A stretch of 64,000 bases of DNA from Rugamonas aquatica (GCF_009380215.1 NZ_WHUG01000013.1:107941-171940), one strand, 5' to 3'. Positions 18,066 to 27,414 are shown, counted from the stretch's first letter. Notes: generated by a model not told the origin, from the letters alone. A program made the numbers and translations.

Positions 18066-19709
18066 TTAAACGCAGGCGGCCAGCGTGGCCAGCAGCAGCT
18101 CCTGCGGCGCGTTGGTGATGCTCGGCGCGCCCAGCGGTTTCAACAGAATGAACTTGATGGCGCCGCCCTCGTTCTTCTTGTCGACTTCCATCAGTTCCAG
18201 CCAGCGCTGCGTGCCCAGGTCCGGCGCCTTGACCGGCAGGCCGGCCGCCGCCACCAGCGCGCGCATGCGCGCCACCGTGGCCGCGTCGACCAGGCCCATG
18301 CGATGGGACAGGTCGGCCGCCATCACCATGCCGCAGCCGACGGCTTCGCCGTGCAGCCACTCGCCGTAGCCCAGGCCGTTTTCAATCGCGTGGCCGAAGG
18401 TGTGGCCGAAATTCAGGATGGCGCGCAGGCCGCCCTCGCGTTCGTCCTGGCGCACCACGTCGGCCTTGATCTCGCACGAGCGGGCGATGGCGTAGGCCAG
18501 CGCGCCCTTGTCGCGCGCCATCAGCTTGCCGATATTGGCTTCGATCCAGTCGAAGAAGACGGCGTCGATGATGGCGCCGTGCTTGATGACTTCAGCCAGG
18601 CCGGCCGACAGCTCGCGCGCCGGCAGCGTTTCCAGGGTCGACGTGTCGGCGATCACCGCACGCGGCTGGTAGAACGCACCGATCATGTTCTTGCCCATCG
18701 GATGGTTGATGCCGGTCTTGCCGCCCACCGAGGAATCGACCTGCGACAGCAAGGTGGTCGGCACCTGGATGAAGTCGACGCCGCGCATATAGCTGGCGGC
18801 CGCATAGCCGGTCAGGTCGCCGATGACGCCGCCGCCCAGGGCGATCAGCGTGGTCTTGCGGTCGGCCTTGGCGGCCAGCAGCGCATCGAAGATCAGCATC
18901 AGGCTGGACCAGTTCTTGTGCTCCTCGCCGTCCGGCAGCACGATGGCCGTGACTTGCTTGCCCGCGCCGCGCAAGCCGGCCTCGACGCGCGCCAGGTACA
19001 GCGGCGCGACGGTGGTGTTGGTGACGATGGCGACCTTGTCGCCGTGCACGTGACGCGCCAGCAGCGCGCCGTCTTGCAGCAGCGCCGGGCCGATCGAGAT
19101 CGGGTAGCTGCGCTCGCCCAGCTCGACATTTAACAGGATGGTGGATTCTTCGTTCATCGATGGTTCGGCTTGTGTGACGCAGTTGGGCGAGGCCTCGCAG
19201 GCCCGGGTTTCCAACTGGGTCAGGATGGATTGGACCATCGATTGTACGTTAGGTCGGCCGGTATCGATGACGATATCGGCAATTTCCATGTACAAAGGAT
19301 CACGCACCGCCATCAATTCTTCGAGTTTCTTGCGCGGATCGGCCGTTTGCAGCAGCGGCCGGTTCTTGTCGTGCGCCGTGCGCTGCAGGATGCTGTTGAC
19401 GGTCGCGCGCAGATAAATCACGGTGCCGCGCGCCTGCAGGTAGGCCCGGCTGTCGGCATTGAGGATGGCGCCGCCGCCGGTGGCCAGCACCAGGTCTTGC
19501 TGGGAAGTCAGCTCGCGGATCACGTCCGCCTCCCGCCGGCGGAAGCTCTGTTCCCCTTCAATTTCAAAAATCCACGGGATCGAAGCGCCGGTGCGGGCCT
19601 CGATCTCGTGATCGGAATCGATAAAACGCGAGCCCAGCTTGCGGGCCAGGATGCGGCCGATGGTGGTTTTTCCTGCCCCCATCAGGCCGACTAGAAACAC
19701 ATTAGGCAT
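18066..19709 (-). CDS. aroKB: Fused shikimate kinase / 3-dehydroquinate synthase (AroK-AroB)
   Basis: A single uninterrupted frame of 547 codons. Residues 1 to about 175 are shikimate kinase: P-loop GLMGAGKTTIGR at 8-19, FIDSDHEIEARTG, ATGGGAILN and the lid NRPLL. From about residue 190 it is 3-dehydroquinate synthase: LPDGEEHKNWSS, GGGVIGDLTGYAAASYMRG, QVDSSVGGKTGINHPMGKNMIGAF, and NFGHTFGHAIE. The two catalyse different steps of the shikimate pathway. They are usually separate neighbouring genes; here no stop codon separates them. ATG 19157 (residue 185) could restart aroB alone, but no ribosome binding site precedes it. A linker of about 15 residues carries two cysteines. Confidence 0.9.
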   Translation of the reverse strand: MPNVFLVGLMGAGKTTIGRILARKLGSRFIDSDHEIEARTGASIPWIFEIEGEQSFRRREADVIRELTSQQDLVLATGGGAILNADSRAYLQARGTVIYLRATVNSILQRTAHDKNRPLLQTADPRKKLEELMAVRDPLYMEIADIVIDTGRPNVQSMVQSILTQLETRACEASPNCVTQAEPSMNEESTILLNVELGERSYPISIGPALLQDGALLARHVHGDKVAIVTNTTVAPLYLARVEAGLRGAGKQVTAIVLPDGEEHKNWSSLMLIFDALLAAKADRKTTLIALGGGVIGDLTGYAAASYMRGVDFIQVPTTLLSQVDSSVGGKTGINHPMGKNMIGAFYQPRAVIADTSTLETLPARELSAGLAEVIKHGAIIDAVFFDWIEANIGKLMARDKGALAYAIARSCEIKADVVRQDEREGGLRAILNFGHTFGHAIENGLGYGEWLHGEAVGCGMVMAADLSHRMGLVDAATVARMRALVAAAGLPVKAPDLGTQRWLELMEVDKKNEGGAIKFILLKPLGAPSITNAPQELLLATLAACV

Positions 19710-19721
19710 GAACAGTCCGAG

Positions 19722-21908
19722 TTAATTCGGGTTACTACATAAGGTTGATATCCCGTAAGGGCTGGTAACGCCCGGAGGCTGTGTCGATTGGGTCGAGTAA
19801 TCAAGGCCCAAACCCGGCAAGTGTACCAGACCCGTGTAGATGGACTCAGTGCCATTTACCTGTCCGCGCACGGTCAGGTTCACATCCAGCCAGAAAGCGT
19901 GGTCGCGCGGGTACACCAGCGAGACGATGGCCTGGCCTTTGGCGTCGGTGGTGACGTTGGTGGTGACGCTGACCGGGATGCCCGGCGTGAGCACGCCATC
20001 GCCGTTGGTATCCTCGCCCGGATCCAGGATGCCGTCGCGGTTGATGTCCTCGTTGGAGCAGCCCACGTGCTGCACCGGCTCCCACGGTCCCAGCGGCAGC
20101 GTGTACTTCATGAAGCCCTTGAAGTAGGTGGTCGGCAGCACCGAGGCGGTCAGCTTGACGCCGGAGGCGGCATTGCCGGCCGCATCGGTGACGAGCACCA
20201 CGTAGTCCAGCTGGTAGGCCGCGGTGCCGCTCTGCCCCACGGTGCTGCCGGTACCGGCGCTGATGAACAGCGATTTCTTCGCCACCGTCAGGCTGGCGAT
20301 CGAGCTGGCGCCGGAACCACCAATGATCTTGGCCTGGATCTTCACCCCGTTCAGCGCCGACGGCGTGGCGCCGGCGATGAAACTGACCGTGGCGGCGCCG
20401 TCGGCGCCGGTGATCACCAGCGCAGGCTGCGTCAGCGTGCCGCCGCTCGAATCGGCCAGGATGGAGAAGGCCACGGTGGCGTTCTTGACCACGTTGTTCA
20501 GCGCCGTGCCGTCGCGCACCACGGCGCGCAGCGTGGTTTGCTCACTGGTGCTGCCAGCGTTGTTGACGCCGATGACAGCCGGATCGGCCTGTATCGTGAC
20601 GATGGCGGTATTGGTCAGCGGCGCGATGAACTCCAGGTCGGTCTGGGTGGTCAGGCTGCCGTTGGCGGCGGCGGTGATGGTGGCCACGCCGGGGCCGGTC
20701 GCGTTGACATAGGCGTCGGCCGCGCCGCCGACCAGCGTGCGCGTGCTGCTCAGCACCGTGTTGCAGGTCGATTCGCTGTAGACCACACCCCGCGAACTGC
20801 TGATGGCGACGCTGCCGGTCGGCCCGCCGGTGACGGCGATGTGCTGGCAGCCGCCGATGTAGGCCGAGGTCTCAGTATTGCCGTCCGTATCCAGCACCTT
20901 GACCGCGAAGGTCGAGGAATTGATGGAGATGCCGACCGAGTTCGATTCGCCCGCCGCCTTGACCGTGACGACGTCGGAAGGGCCGGTGCTGGCGGCATAG
21001 GTCAGCACCAGCTGGCCGGCCGAGTTGGTGACGGCCGCGCCGCCGCCCTTGACGGTCAGCGCATTGAAGCTGGAGCTGAACGTCACCGCTTTGCCGCTCA
21101 GGCCGTTGCCGGCCGAGTCGACCAGCTTGACGGTGACATCGGCGCTGGCGCCGACATTGATGGTCGGCTGGGCATTGATGGTCAGCTTGTTGCCGGACAC
21201 GTTGACGATGGTCGTCACCGGCGCGGCGCCCGGCGCCGAAGCGGTGACCTTGATCGCGCGCGAAGTCGGATCGCCGCCGGTGCCCAGTTTTTCCGTCACC
21301 AGGCCCTGGGCGTTGGAGACGCGGTTGGTCAGCGACAGCGCGCCCGAGTCGGCCTTGAGGTCGACCGTCACGCCGGACATCACGGTGTTGTTGGCGTCGC
21401 GCACCAAGGCGACGACGTTAACTTCATTGCCGGCGGTGCCAACCGAGGCCAGCGTGCCGGAATCGGTGGTCAGCGTCAGCGTCGGCACGGCGGTGACGAC
21501 CGCCACCGAAATCTCGCCGGACTTGGCCGCGCCGTTGTTGGCGCTGGCGGTGATGGTGATGGTGCGCGGGGTGGCATCGCCCTTGACGCTGAGCTTTTCG
21601 ACCACCTGGCCGGAGCTGTTGGTGATGCGGTTGGTGTTGCTGATGGTGCCGGAACTGGCCGTGAAACTGACCGTCTCGTTCGGCAGCGCATTGCCGCCGC
21701 TATCCTTGACGATGGCCGTCAGCGTCACCTCGGTGCCGTCCAGGCCGGACGAGGCGATGGTGGTCGCGCTGGCCGTCAGCACCACGCTGGCCGCCTTGGA
21801 CGGCGCCACGCCGCTGCTGTTGGAGCCGGCCGAACCGCCGCCGCCGCCGCAGGCGGCCAACCAACTGGCGCAGGCCAGCACGGCCAGCCATCCGGTGAAT
21901 TTTTTCAT
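19722..21908 (-). CDS. Ig-like repeat lipoprotein in the pil operon, with EF-hand-like calcium loops
   Basis: 728 residues from ATG 21908 (MKKFTGWLAVLACASWLAAC, lipobox cysteine C20); an in-frame ATG at 21932 with AAGG upstream is an alternative. After a Gly/Ser linker come several bacterial Ig-like (Big_1/invasin type) repeats recognisable by recurring VTLTAIVKDSGGNALPNETVSF and VVALVRDANNTVMSGVTVDL patterns. Near the C-terminus DINRDGILDPGED-TNGDGVLTPG contains two EF-hand/dockerin-like acidic loops. It starts 57 bases after the pilQ stop on the same strand and so is the last gene of the pilus operon. Surface exposure and a pilus-related or adhesive role are inferred from position and repeats. 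Confidence 0.82.
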   Translation of the reverse strand: MKKFTGWLAVLACASWLAACGGGGGSAGSNSSGVAPSKAASVVLTASATTIASSGLDGTEVTLTAIVKDSGGNALPNETVSFTASSGTISNTNRITNSSGQVVEKLSVKGDATPRTITITASANNGAAKSGEISVAVVTAVPTLTLTTDSGTLASVGTAGNEVNVVALVRDANNTVMSGVTVDLKADSGALSLTNRVSNAQGLVTEKLGTGGDPTSRAIKVTASAPGAAPVTTIVNVSGNKLTINAQPTINVGASADVTVKLVDSAGNGLSGKAVTFSSSFNALTVKGGGAAVTNSAGQLVLTYAASTGPSDVVTVKAAGESNSVGISINSSTFAVKVLDTDGNTETSAYIGGCQHIAVTGGPTGSVAISSSRGVVYSESTCNTVLSSTRTLVGGAADAYVNATGPGVATITAAANGSLTTQTDLEFIAPLTNTAIVTIQADPAVIGVNNAGSTSEQTTLRAVVRDGTALNNVVKNATVAFSILADSSGGTLTQPALVITGADGAATVSFIAGATPSALNGVKIQAKIIGGSGASSIASLTVAKKSLFISAGTGSTVGQSGTAAYQLDYVVLVTDAAGNAASGVKLTASVLPTTYFKGFMKYTLPLGPWEPVQHVGCSNEDINRDGILDPGEDTNGDGVLTPGIPVSVTTNVTTDAKGQAIVSLVYPRDHAFWLDVNLTVRGQVNGTESIYTGLVHLPGLGLDYSTQSTQPPGVTSPYGISTLCSNPN

Positions 21909-21965
21909 GGTGCTTTTTCCGTGAGTGTTCATAGTGGACCTTGCAGAGCAGTGGAACAGGAAGGC

Positions 21966-24152
21966 TTAGCGCGTCGACAGCCGTTCGGCGACGATCTTCG
22001 GCGTGATAAAGACCAGCAATTCTGTCTTGTCGTTGGTGCGGCTGTTGGTGCGGAACAGATAGCCGAGCACCGGCACATCGCCCAGCAGCGGCACCTTGGA
22101 CGTGGTGTTGCGTTCGGTCTGCTGGTAGATCCCGCCCAGCACCACCGTGCCGCCGTTCTCGACCATGACCTGGGTCTTGACGTGCTTGGTGTCGATGGCG
22201 AAGCCGGCGCGGGTTTCCTGGCCGACGCTGTCCTTGTTGACGTCGACATCGATGACGACGTTGCCGTCCGGCGTGATCTGCGGCGTCACTTCCAGCCGCA
22301 GGTTGGCCTTGCGGAACATGATCGAGGTGGCGCCGCTGCTGGTGGCCACCTGGTACGGCAGTTCGATGCCTTGCTCGATCAGCGCGATGGCCTTGTCGGC
22401 CGTGATGACGCGCGGGCTGGAGATGATCTTGCCGGTGCCGTCCGCCTCCAGCGCCGACAGTTCCAGGTTCAGGAAGCGGTTGGCCGCCGACGAGAACAGG
22501 CTGATCGCCAGGTTGCCCGCCTGGGCGCCATTGATGGGCCCGGCCGGCAGGTTGATGAACTGGCTGTTGCCGTAGCTGGTGTCGGTCGGCTTGATCTGGC
22601 CCGTCACTTCGCCGACGCCGGTGATGTTGCCGCCGATGGCGACGCGGGTGTTGCTGGTGCCGAGCTGGTAGCCGGAATCGCCGCCGCGCTGGGTGCGCAG
22701 GTCGGCAAAGCCCAGCTTGGCGCCGAGGTTGCGCGTGAAGGTGTCGCTGGCCTCGACGATGCGGGCTTCGATCAGCACCTGCTTGGAGGCGACGTCGGTC
22801 TTGGCGATCAGCCGGCGGATGTCTTCCAGCTTGGAGGCGATGTCGGTGACGAACAGCTGGTTGGTGCGCGGCTCGATGATGGCGCTGCCGCGCTTGGACA
22901 GGATGCGGTTCTTGCCGTCACCGGCGCCCTCCAGCCCGAACACGGTCTTGAAGGCGTCGGCCTTCTGGTAGTTCAGCTGGAAGATTTCGGACTTCAGCGG
23001 TTCCAGGTCGGCGATCTGGGCGCGCTGCTCCAGTTCCAGCTTTTCCTTGGTCAGCAGTTCTTCCTTGGGCGCGATCCACAGCACCGAGCCGTTCTTGCGC
23101 ATGTCCAGGCCCTTGGCTTGCAGCACCACGTCCAGCGCCTGGTCCCACGGCACTTCCTTCAGGCGCAGGGTCAGGTTGCCGCCGACGCTGTCGCTGGTGA
23201 TGATGTTCAGGCCGGAGATGTCGGCGATCGCCTGCAGCGCCGCGCGCACTTCGACGTTCTGGAAGTTGAACGACAGCTTCTCGCCGCGATAGCCCTGGGT
23301 GCCCTGGGTCAGCTTGTTCGGATCTTCCTTGATCGGCTTGACGTCGATCACCAGCTGGGTGTCGCTCTGGTAGACGGTCTGTTCCCACAGGCCGCGCGCC
23401 TCGATGGTCATGCGCGTGTTGTCGCCCTGCGGCACGGTCGTCACCAGCGCCACCGGGGTGCCGAAGTCGCTGACGTCGAGCCGGCGGCGCAGGCTTTCCG
23501 GCACGCCGGTCTTGAGGAAATCGACCACCACGCCGGTCGGCGTCTGGCGCACATCGACCGCCACCTGGCTGTTGGGCAGGTCGACCACGACCCGGCCTTC
23601 ACCGTTGGCGCCGCGGCGGAAGTCCATGTCGCGCAAGAGCTGGCGGCCGGTCGGCGCGGCAACCTTGGCGGCCACCGGCAAGCCCTTGGCATCGACCGCC
23701 TGGGCCAGGCCGCCGGAACCGTCGATGGTCAGGATGACGGCGTTGCCGTCGATGGCGGTGGCGTAGTTGAGGCTGCGCTTCAGGTTGAACACCAGGCGCG
23801 AGCGCTCGCCGGCCTGCACCACGTTGACGCCGCGCAGGTCGCCCAGGCTGAGCTCCTGCACGGTCTTGCCGGTGGCGTTGGAGGTGGCGCCGAAGTCCAG
23901 CGCGATGCGCGGCGGATTGGTGATGGCGAAGCCGATCGGCAGTTTGTCGGGAGCGTTCTTCAGCGCGATCTTGACGATCACGTTCGAACCCTGCTGGTTG
24001 GCGGTGATCGCCTCGATGGCGTTCGAAGACGGCACCTCAGGCGCGGCTTGGGCGCGGGCGACGCCGGCCAGTTGCATGGCGAAGGCAAAAGCGAGCACCG
24101 GCATCCAGCTGGCGACGGCCAGGGCGCGCCGGGGCGTGATGTGAGCGGTCAT
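21966..24152 (-). CDS. pilQ: Type IV pilus secretin PilQ
   Basis: 728 residues with a signal peptide (LAVASWMPVLAFAFAMQLAGVARA). Order: AMIN domains in the N-terminal third (VIVKIALKNAPDKLPIGFAITNPPRIALDF and a second one with VVVDLPNSQVAVDVRQTPTGVVVDFLKT), an STN/N0 domain (KLSFNFQNVEVRAALQAIADISGLNIITSDSV), the N1 secretin domain (FVTDIASKLEDIRRLIAKTD), and the secretin core ending LLGDVPVLGYLFRTNSRTNDKTELLVFITPKIV. It forms the outer-membrane channel for the pilus. Its ATG overlaps the pilP stop by 4 bases. Confidence 0.97.
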   Translation of the reverse strand: MTAHITPRRALAVASWMPVLAFAFAMQLAGVARAQAAPEVPSSNAIEAITANQQGSNVIVKIALKNAPDKLPIGFAITNPPRIALDFGATSNATGKTVQELSLGDLRGVNVVQAGERSRLVFNLKRSLNYATAIDGNAVILTIDGSGGLAQAVDAKGLPVAAKVAAPTGRQLLRDMDFRRGANGEGRVVVDLPNSQVAVDVRQTPTGVVVDFLKTGVPESLRRRLDVSDFGTPVALVTTVPQGDNTRMTIEARGLWEQTVYQSDTQLVIDVKPIKEDPNKLTQGTQGYRGEKLSFNFQNVEVRAALQAIADISGLNIITSDSVGGNLTLRLKEVPWDQALDVVLQAKGLDMRKNGSVLWIAPKEELLTKEKLELEQRAQIADLEPLKSEIFQLNYQKADAFKTVFGLEGAGDGKNRILSKRGSAIIEPRTNQLFVTDIASKLEDIRRLIAKTDVASKQVLIEARIVEASDTFTRNLGAKLGFADLRTQRGGDSGYQLGTSNTRVAIGGNITGVGEVTGQIKPTDTSYGNSQFINLPAGPINGAQAGNLAISLFSSAANRFLNLELSALEADGTGKIISSPRVITADKAIALIEQGIELPYQVATSSGATSIMFRKANLRLEVTPQITPDGNVVIDVDVNKDSVGQETRAGFAIDTKHVKTQVMVENGGTVVLGGIYQQTERNTTSKVPLLGDVPVLGYLFRTNSRTNDKTELLVFITPKIVAERLSTR

Positions 24153-24685
24153 TTGGTGATCTCCTTGCTTTCCTGCAGTTCCAACTTCGACATGCGTTCG
24201 ACCCAGTCGCCGCCCGCATCCTGTACGATTTCCTTGACGCTGACGCTGGTGTCATTGATGGCGGTGATCAGGCCGAAGTTCTGGCCCACGTGCTGGCCCA
24301 CCACCACATGATGCAGATTGCGGTCGACTTGCAGCAGTCCGTAGACCACGCCTTTTTTCTCCATCGTGCCGACCATCTTGACGGTGTCGAGCGGGAAGCT
24401 CTCCAGCAATTCCTTGCGCCGTTCCATGTCCGGCTTGATGCCGTTGTTGCCACGGGCCGAGGCCTTGGCCAGTTCGGCCAGCAGCTTGTTGGGGTTGAAG
24501 GGATCGATCGCGTCGGCCTGGGCGTAGGCGAAGGGGATGAAGGTCTTGGGTTCGGCCAGCGGCGGCACCGCCACCTTGGCCTGGGAGTCGACCTGCTTCA
24601 TCCAGGCGCGCACTTCCTGCACGTCGCTGTCGCCGCAGCCGGCCAGCAACAACGCCGCCATGATTCCTGCGATCAGGGTTCTCAT
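24149..24685 (-). CDS. pilP: Type IV pilus assembly lipoprotein PilP
   Basis: 178 residues with lipobox LAGC (C17). PilP links the inner-membrane PilN/PilO alignment subcomplex to the secretin PilQ. Visible: an unstructured N-terminal stretch (FAYAQADAIDPFNPNKL) and the C-terminal beta domain (VKMVGTMEKKGVVYGLLQVDRNLHHVVVGQHVGQNFGLI). It overlaps pilO by 4 bases at its start and pilQ by 4 at its end. Confidence 0.95.
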   Translation of the reverse strand: MRTLIAGIMAALLLAGCGDSDVQEVRAWMKQVDSQAKVAVPPLAEPKTFIPFAYAQADAIDPFNPNKLLAELAKASARGNNGIKPDMERRKELLESFPLDTVKMVGTMEKKGVVYGLLQVDRNLHHVVVGQHVGQNFGLITAINDTSVSVKEIVQDAGGDWVERMSKLELQESKEITK

Positions 24686-25350
24686 GATTTCTTCGCTGCC
24701 TTTTTCTTGTCGGCGGCGGCCTTGCGCTGGGCGCTGACCTCCTCCGGATCGAGGTAGCGGAAGGTCTTGACCACCGCCTCCAAAGTCAGCACCCCGTCCT
24801 TGCCGGTGGCCAGGGCCATGTTGTTGAGCGTGACGATGCGCGACAGATTGGCCATGTTGCCGGCAAAGGCGCCGATGTCATGGTAGCTGCCGGTGACGCG
24901 GATGTTGATCGGCAGCTCGGCATAGTAATCCTTGACCACCACCGGCGCCGGCGTGAACGATTCGAACTGCAGGCCGCTGCCGGTGCCGGCGCGGTTGATG
25001 TCCTTCAGCAGCGCATCCATCTCGGCCTTGCTCGGCAGCTGTTTCTGCAGACGGTCGACATACTGGTCGACCTGCATCTTCTGCGCGCGCAGCGCCTCCA
25101 GGTTGACGGCCTGCGCGGTCTTGAACTTGTACTCGTCGCGCAGCTTGATCTCGGCCTGGGCGCCGGCTTCCTGTTCGTCGAACTGCGAACTCCAGTAGCC
25201 GAAGTAGCCGGCCGCCACCACCGCAGCCATCACCCCGATGCTGCACAGCACGCGCGGCGCCACCGGCCACTGGCCCGGGTGGCGGTCGCCGAGGTTGCGG
25301 AACTGGTCGGCCAGTTGCGCGCCCAGTTCGTTGATGTCGATCTTGGCCAT
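24682..25350 (-). CDS. pilO: Type IV pilus inner-membrane protein PilO
   Basis: 222 residues from ATG 25350. The frame is open another 81 codons upstream, but that part overlaps pilN in another frame and is rejected. A short cytoplasmic N-terminus (MAKIDINELGAQLADQFRNL), one membrane helix (VLCSIGVMAAVVAAGYFGYW), a coiled coil and a ferredoxin-like periplasmic domain (YYAELPINIRVTGSYHDIGAFAGNMANLSRIVTLNNM) are seen, ending in a Lys-rich tail. It pairs with PilN. Confidence 0.95.
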   Translation of the reverse strand: MAKIDINELGAQLADQFRNLGDRHPGQWPVAPRVLCSIGVMAAVVAAGYFGYWSSQFDEQEAGAQAEIKLRDEYKFKTAQAVNLEALRAQKMQVDQYVDRLQKQLPSKAEMDALLKDINRAGTGSGLQFESFTPAPVVVKDYYAELPINIRVTGSYHDIGAFAGNMANLSRIVTLNNMALATGKDGVLTLEAVVKTFRYLDPEEVSAQRKAAADKKKAAKKS

Positions 25351-25364
25351 GGCGGTGCGCGCTC

Positions 25365-26039
25365 CTAGCTCTTGGCCGGCGGCAGGCCGGTGTTGGGGGC
25401 GTCGGCGGCGGACGCGGGCGCGGCGGTCTTGCCCTTGGCGCCGTTGGCGCCGGTGCTGCCATTGGCGGCGGCGTCGCGGTCGCGCGGTCGCTTGATGTTG
25501 ACTGTCAGGTTGAACTCCACCACCTTCTTGGCGGTCTTGCCCTGGCCGAGGCCGGTGGACTTCACGTCGATCAGTTCCGGCCGCTCCAGCCACGGCGACA
25601 CGCCGGCCAGGTTGCCCAGCAGTTCGGACACCCGCTCCTGCGACTGTGCATAGCCGCCCATCGCCAGCTTCTGTCCTTCCTGCTTGAAGGCCTTCAGGTA
25701 GACGCCGGCCGGGATCTGCTTGACCAGCTCGTCCAGCAGATAGACCGGCTGGTTGCGGTCGCCCTGCAAATCTTCCACCGCCTGCTGGCGCGCTTTCAGC
25801 GCTTCGATTTCCTGCTTCAGCGTGGCGATCTCGGCGATCTTTTTATCGAGGCCGGAGATGGCGGTCTTGATCGCCTGGTTGCGTTCGTTCTGGATGGAGA
25901 TAGCGCGCGCGTTGTAGCCGCCCACCAGCAGCACCACGCCAATGCCGATGATGCCGCCCAGCGCCAGCAGCGCAAAGAAGGCGGCCTTTTTCTGTTTGCG
26001 TTTTTCCTCGCGGTGCGGCAGCAGGTTAATCTTGATCAT
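25365..26039 (-). CDS. pilN: Type IV pilus assembly protein PilN
   Basis: 224 residues. It begins MIKINLLPHREEKRKQKK, the conserved PilN N-terminus that binds the groove of PilM, then one membrane helix (FFALLALGGIIGIGVVLLVGGY), a coiled coil (KIAEIATLKQEIEALKARQQAVEDL) and a periplasmic domain. The tail is Ala/Gly-rich low complexity. Its ATG overlaps the pilM TGA (ATGA, 26037-26041). Confidence 0.95.
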   Translation of the reverse strand: MIKINLLPHREEKRKQKKAAFFALLALGGIIGIGVVLLVGGYNARAISIQNERNQAIKTAISGLDKKIAEIATLKQEIEALKARQQAVEDLQGDRNQPVYLLDELVKQIPAGVYLKAFKQEGQKLAMGGYAQSQERVSELLGNLAGVSPWLERPELIDVKSTGLGQGKTAKKVVEFNLTVNIKRPRDRDAAANGSTGANGAKGKTAAPASAADAPNTGLPPAKS

Positions 26040-27115
26040 CAGCCAAACCTCCGCAGGGCCAGGCCGCAGGCCACCAGGTAGGCCGGGGCGTCGCTGCGCA
26101 GTTGCGACTCGCGCACCGAGGAGCCAAGCTGCATGCCCTTGAACGGCGAGATCACGGCGCTGGAAATCTTGGTGCGGCTGGCCACCAGTTCAAGCAGGCC
26201 CGGTAGCAGCGCGCAGCCGCCGGCCAGGAACAGCTGGTCGATCCGGGTGTAGGGCGTGGACGTGTAGAAGAACTGGATGGCCCGCGTCACTTCCAGCGCG
26301 GCGCTTTCCAGGAAGGGCGTCAGCAATTCAACGCCGTAGTTGTCGGGCAGGTCGCCGGATTTCTTGCGGGTTTCGGCCTCGTCGAAATTCATGCCGTAGG
26401 CGCGCACGATGTCCTGGGTCAGCGCGTTGCCGCCGAAGGGCTGCTCGCGCTCGTAGACGGTGACGCCGTCCAGCATCACGGAGATATGCGTGACCTGGGC
26501 GCCGACCTGGAACAGCGCCACCACTTGGCCGGCGCCGGCTTCGGGCAGCTGGGCGGTCACGCGGTCCAGCGCGGCGCGGGCGGCGTAGGATTCGATGTCC
26601 ATCACGGTGGCCTTCAGGCCGGACGCTTCGGCGATGGCGACGCGGTCCTCGACCTTCTCGCGGCGCGAGGCGGCCAGCATGACTTCGATGTCTTCCGGCG
26701 AATTGGCGGCCGGGCCGATGACGTCGAAGTCCAGGCTGACCTCGTCCAGCGCGAACGGGATGTATTGGCTGGCTTCGGATTCGACCTGCACTTCGAGCTG
26801 GTCTTCCGACATGCCGGCCGGCAGGATGATTTTCTTGGTGATGACGGAAGCGGGCGGCATGCCCAGCGCGACCAGCTTGGCGCGGGTGCCGCTCTTCTTC
26901 CAGACCCGGCGCACGGCTTCCACCACCTGGTCCATATTCTCGATATTGCCGTCGACGACGGAGCCGCGCGGCAGCGGTTCGGCGGCGTAGCGTTCCAGGC
27001 GGTACTCGCCCTTGCCGCTCTGCGCCAGCTCGACCAGGCGCACGCTGGAAGTGCTGATGTCTATGCCCACCAGCGGCGGGTTCCCCTGTCCCAGCAGCGC
27101 CTTGATGTCGATCAT
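26039..27115 (-). CDS. pilM: Type IV pilus assembly ATPase-like protein PilM
   Basis: 358 residues, actin/FtsA-like fold. Visible: PLVGIDISTSSVRLVELAQSGKGEYRLERYA (phosphate-1), VVALFQVGAQVTHISVMLDG (phosphate-2) and QLFLAGGCALLPGLLELVASRT (adenosine motif). PilM is the cytoplasmic ring component that binds the PilN N-terminus. First gene of the pilMNOPQ operon and divergent from mrcA. Confidence 0.95.
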   Translation of the reverse strand: MIDIKALLGQGNPPLVGIDISTSSVRLVELAQSGKGEYRLERYAAEPLPRGSVVDGNIENMDQVVEAVRRVWKKSGTRAKLVALGMPPASVITKKIILPAGMSEDQLEVQVESEASQYIPFALDEVSLDFDVIGPAANSPEDIEVMLAASRREKVEDRVAIAEASGLKATVMDIESYAARAALDRVTAQLPEAGAGQVVALFQVGAQVTHISVMLDGVTVYEREQPFGGNALTQDIVRAYGMNFDEAETRKKSGDLPDNYGVELLTPFLESAALEVTRAIQFFYTSTPYTRIDQLFLAGGCALLPGLLELVASRTKISSAVISPFKGMQLGSSVRESQLRSDAPAYLVACGLALRRFG

Positions 27116-27235
27116 ACGAGCTCCCCGGCGCCATCGTTGGCACCCGTGCTACATTGCCGCCGAATCAACATTCGAACTGTGTGCATAGAGGAACTCGTGT
27201 AAAAACCAGCGTTTAGCCTACGTATGTCAGCCCCT

Positions 27236-27264
27236 ACATTAAATCGTGCCTATATAAGTGTAAA
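27236..27264 (-). promoter_or_regulatory. Predicted sigma-70 promoter for pilMNOPQ
   Basis: On the minus strand TTTACA (27264-27259), a 17-base spacer and TAATGT (27241-27236), about 120 bases upstream of the pilM ATG. The perfect palindrome ATTGTGCACAAT ends about 10 bases upstream of the -35 and may be an operator. Confidence 0.45.
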
Positions 27265-27414
27265 GGTATTTCTATTGTGCACAATTGCCATGGTGTGAGG
27301 CTTACGCCACACTTTTTTGGCGGCCTGTAGCCTCAAAAACAACTGAGTTGCATTGTTGCTTACGGGTAAATATTCCTGTCGTCCGGCAGTGCGCGCCGTG
27401 GGTGTTGGCTAGCT

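Noticed and set aside
19788..24311. Very long plus-strand open frame (about 1500 codons) opposite the Ig-like gene and pilQ
   Set aside because: It mirrors codon bias of the minus-strand genes in G+C-rich DNA; its composition is low complexity (Gly/Arg/His/Asp-rich) with no domain, while pilQ and the lipoprotein are unmistakable.
24682..25593. pilO with an 81-codon N-terminal extension
   Set aside because: The extension is an out-of-frame reading of pilN; ATG 25350 gives the standard PilO N-terminus and membrane helix.
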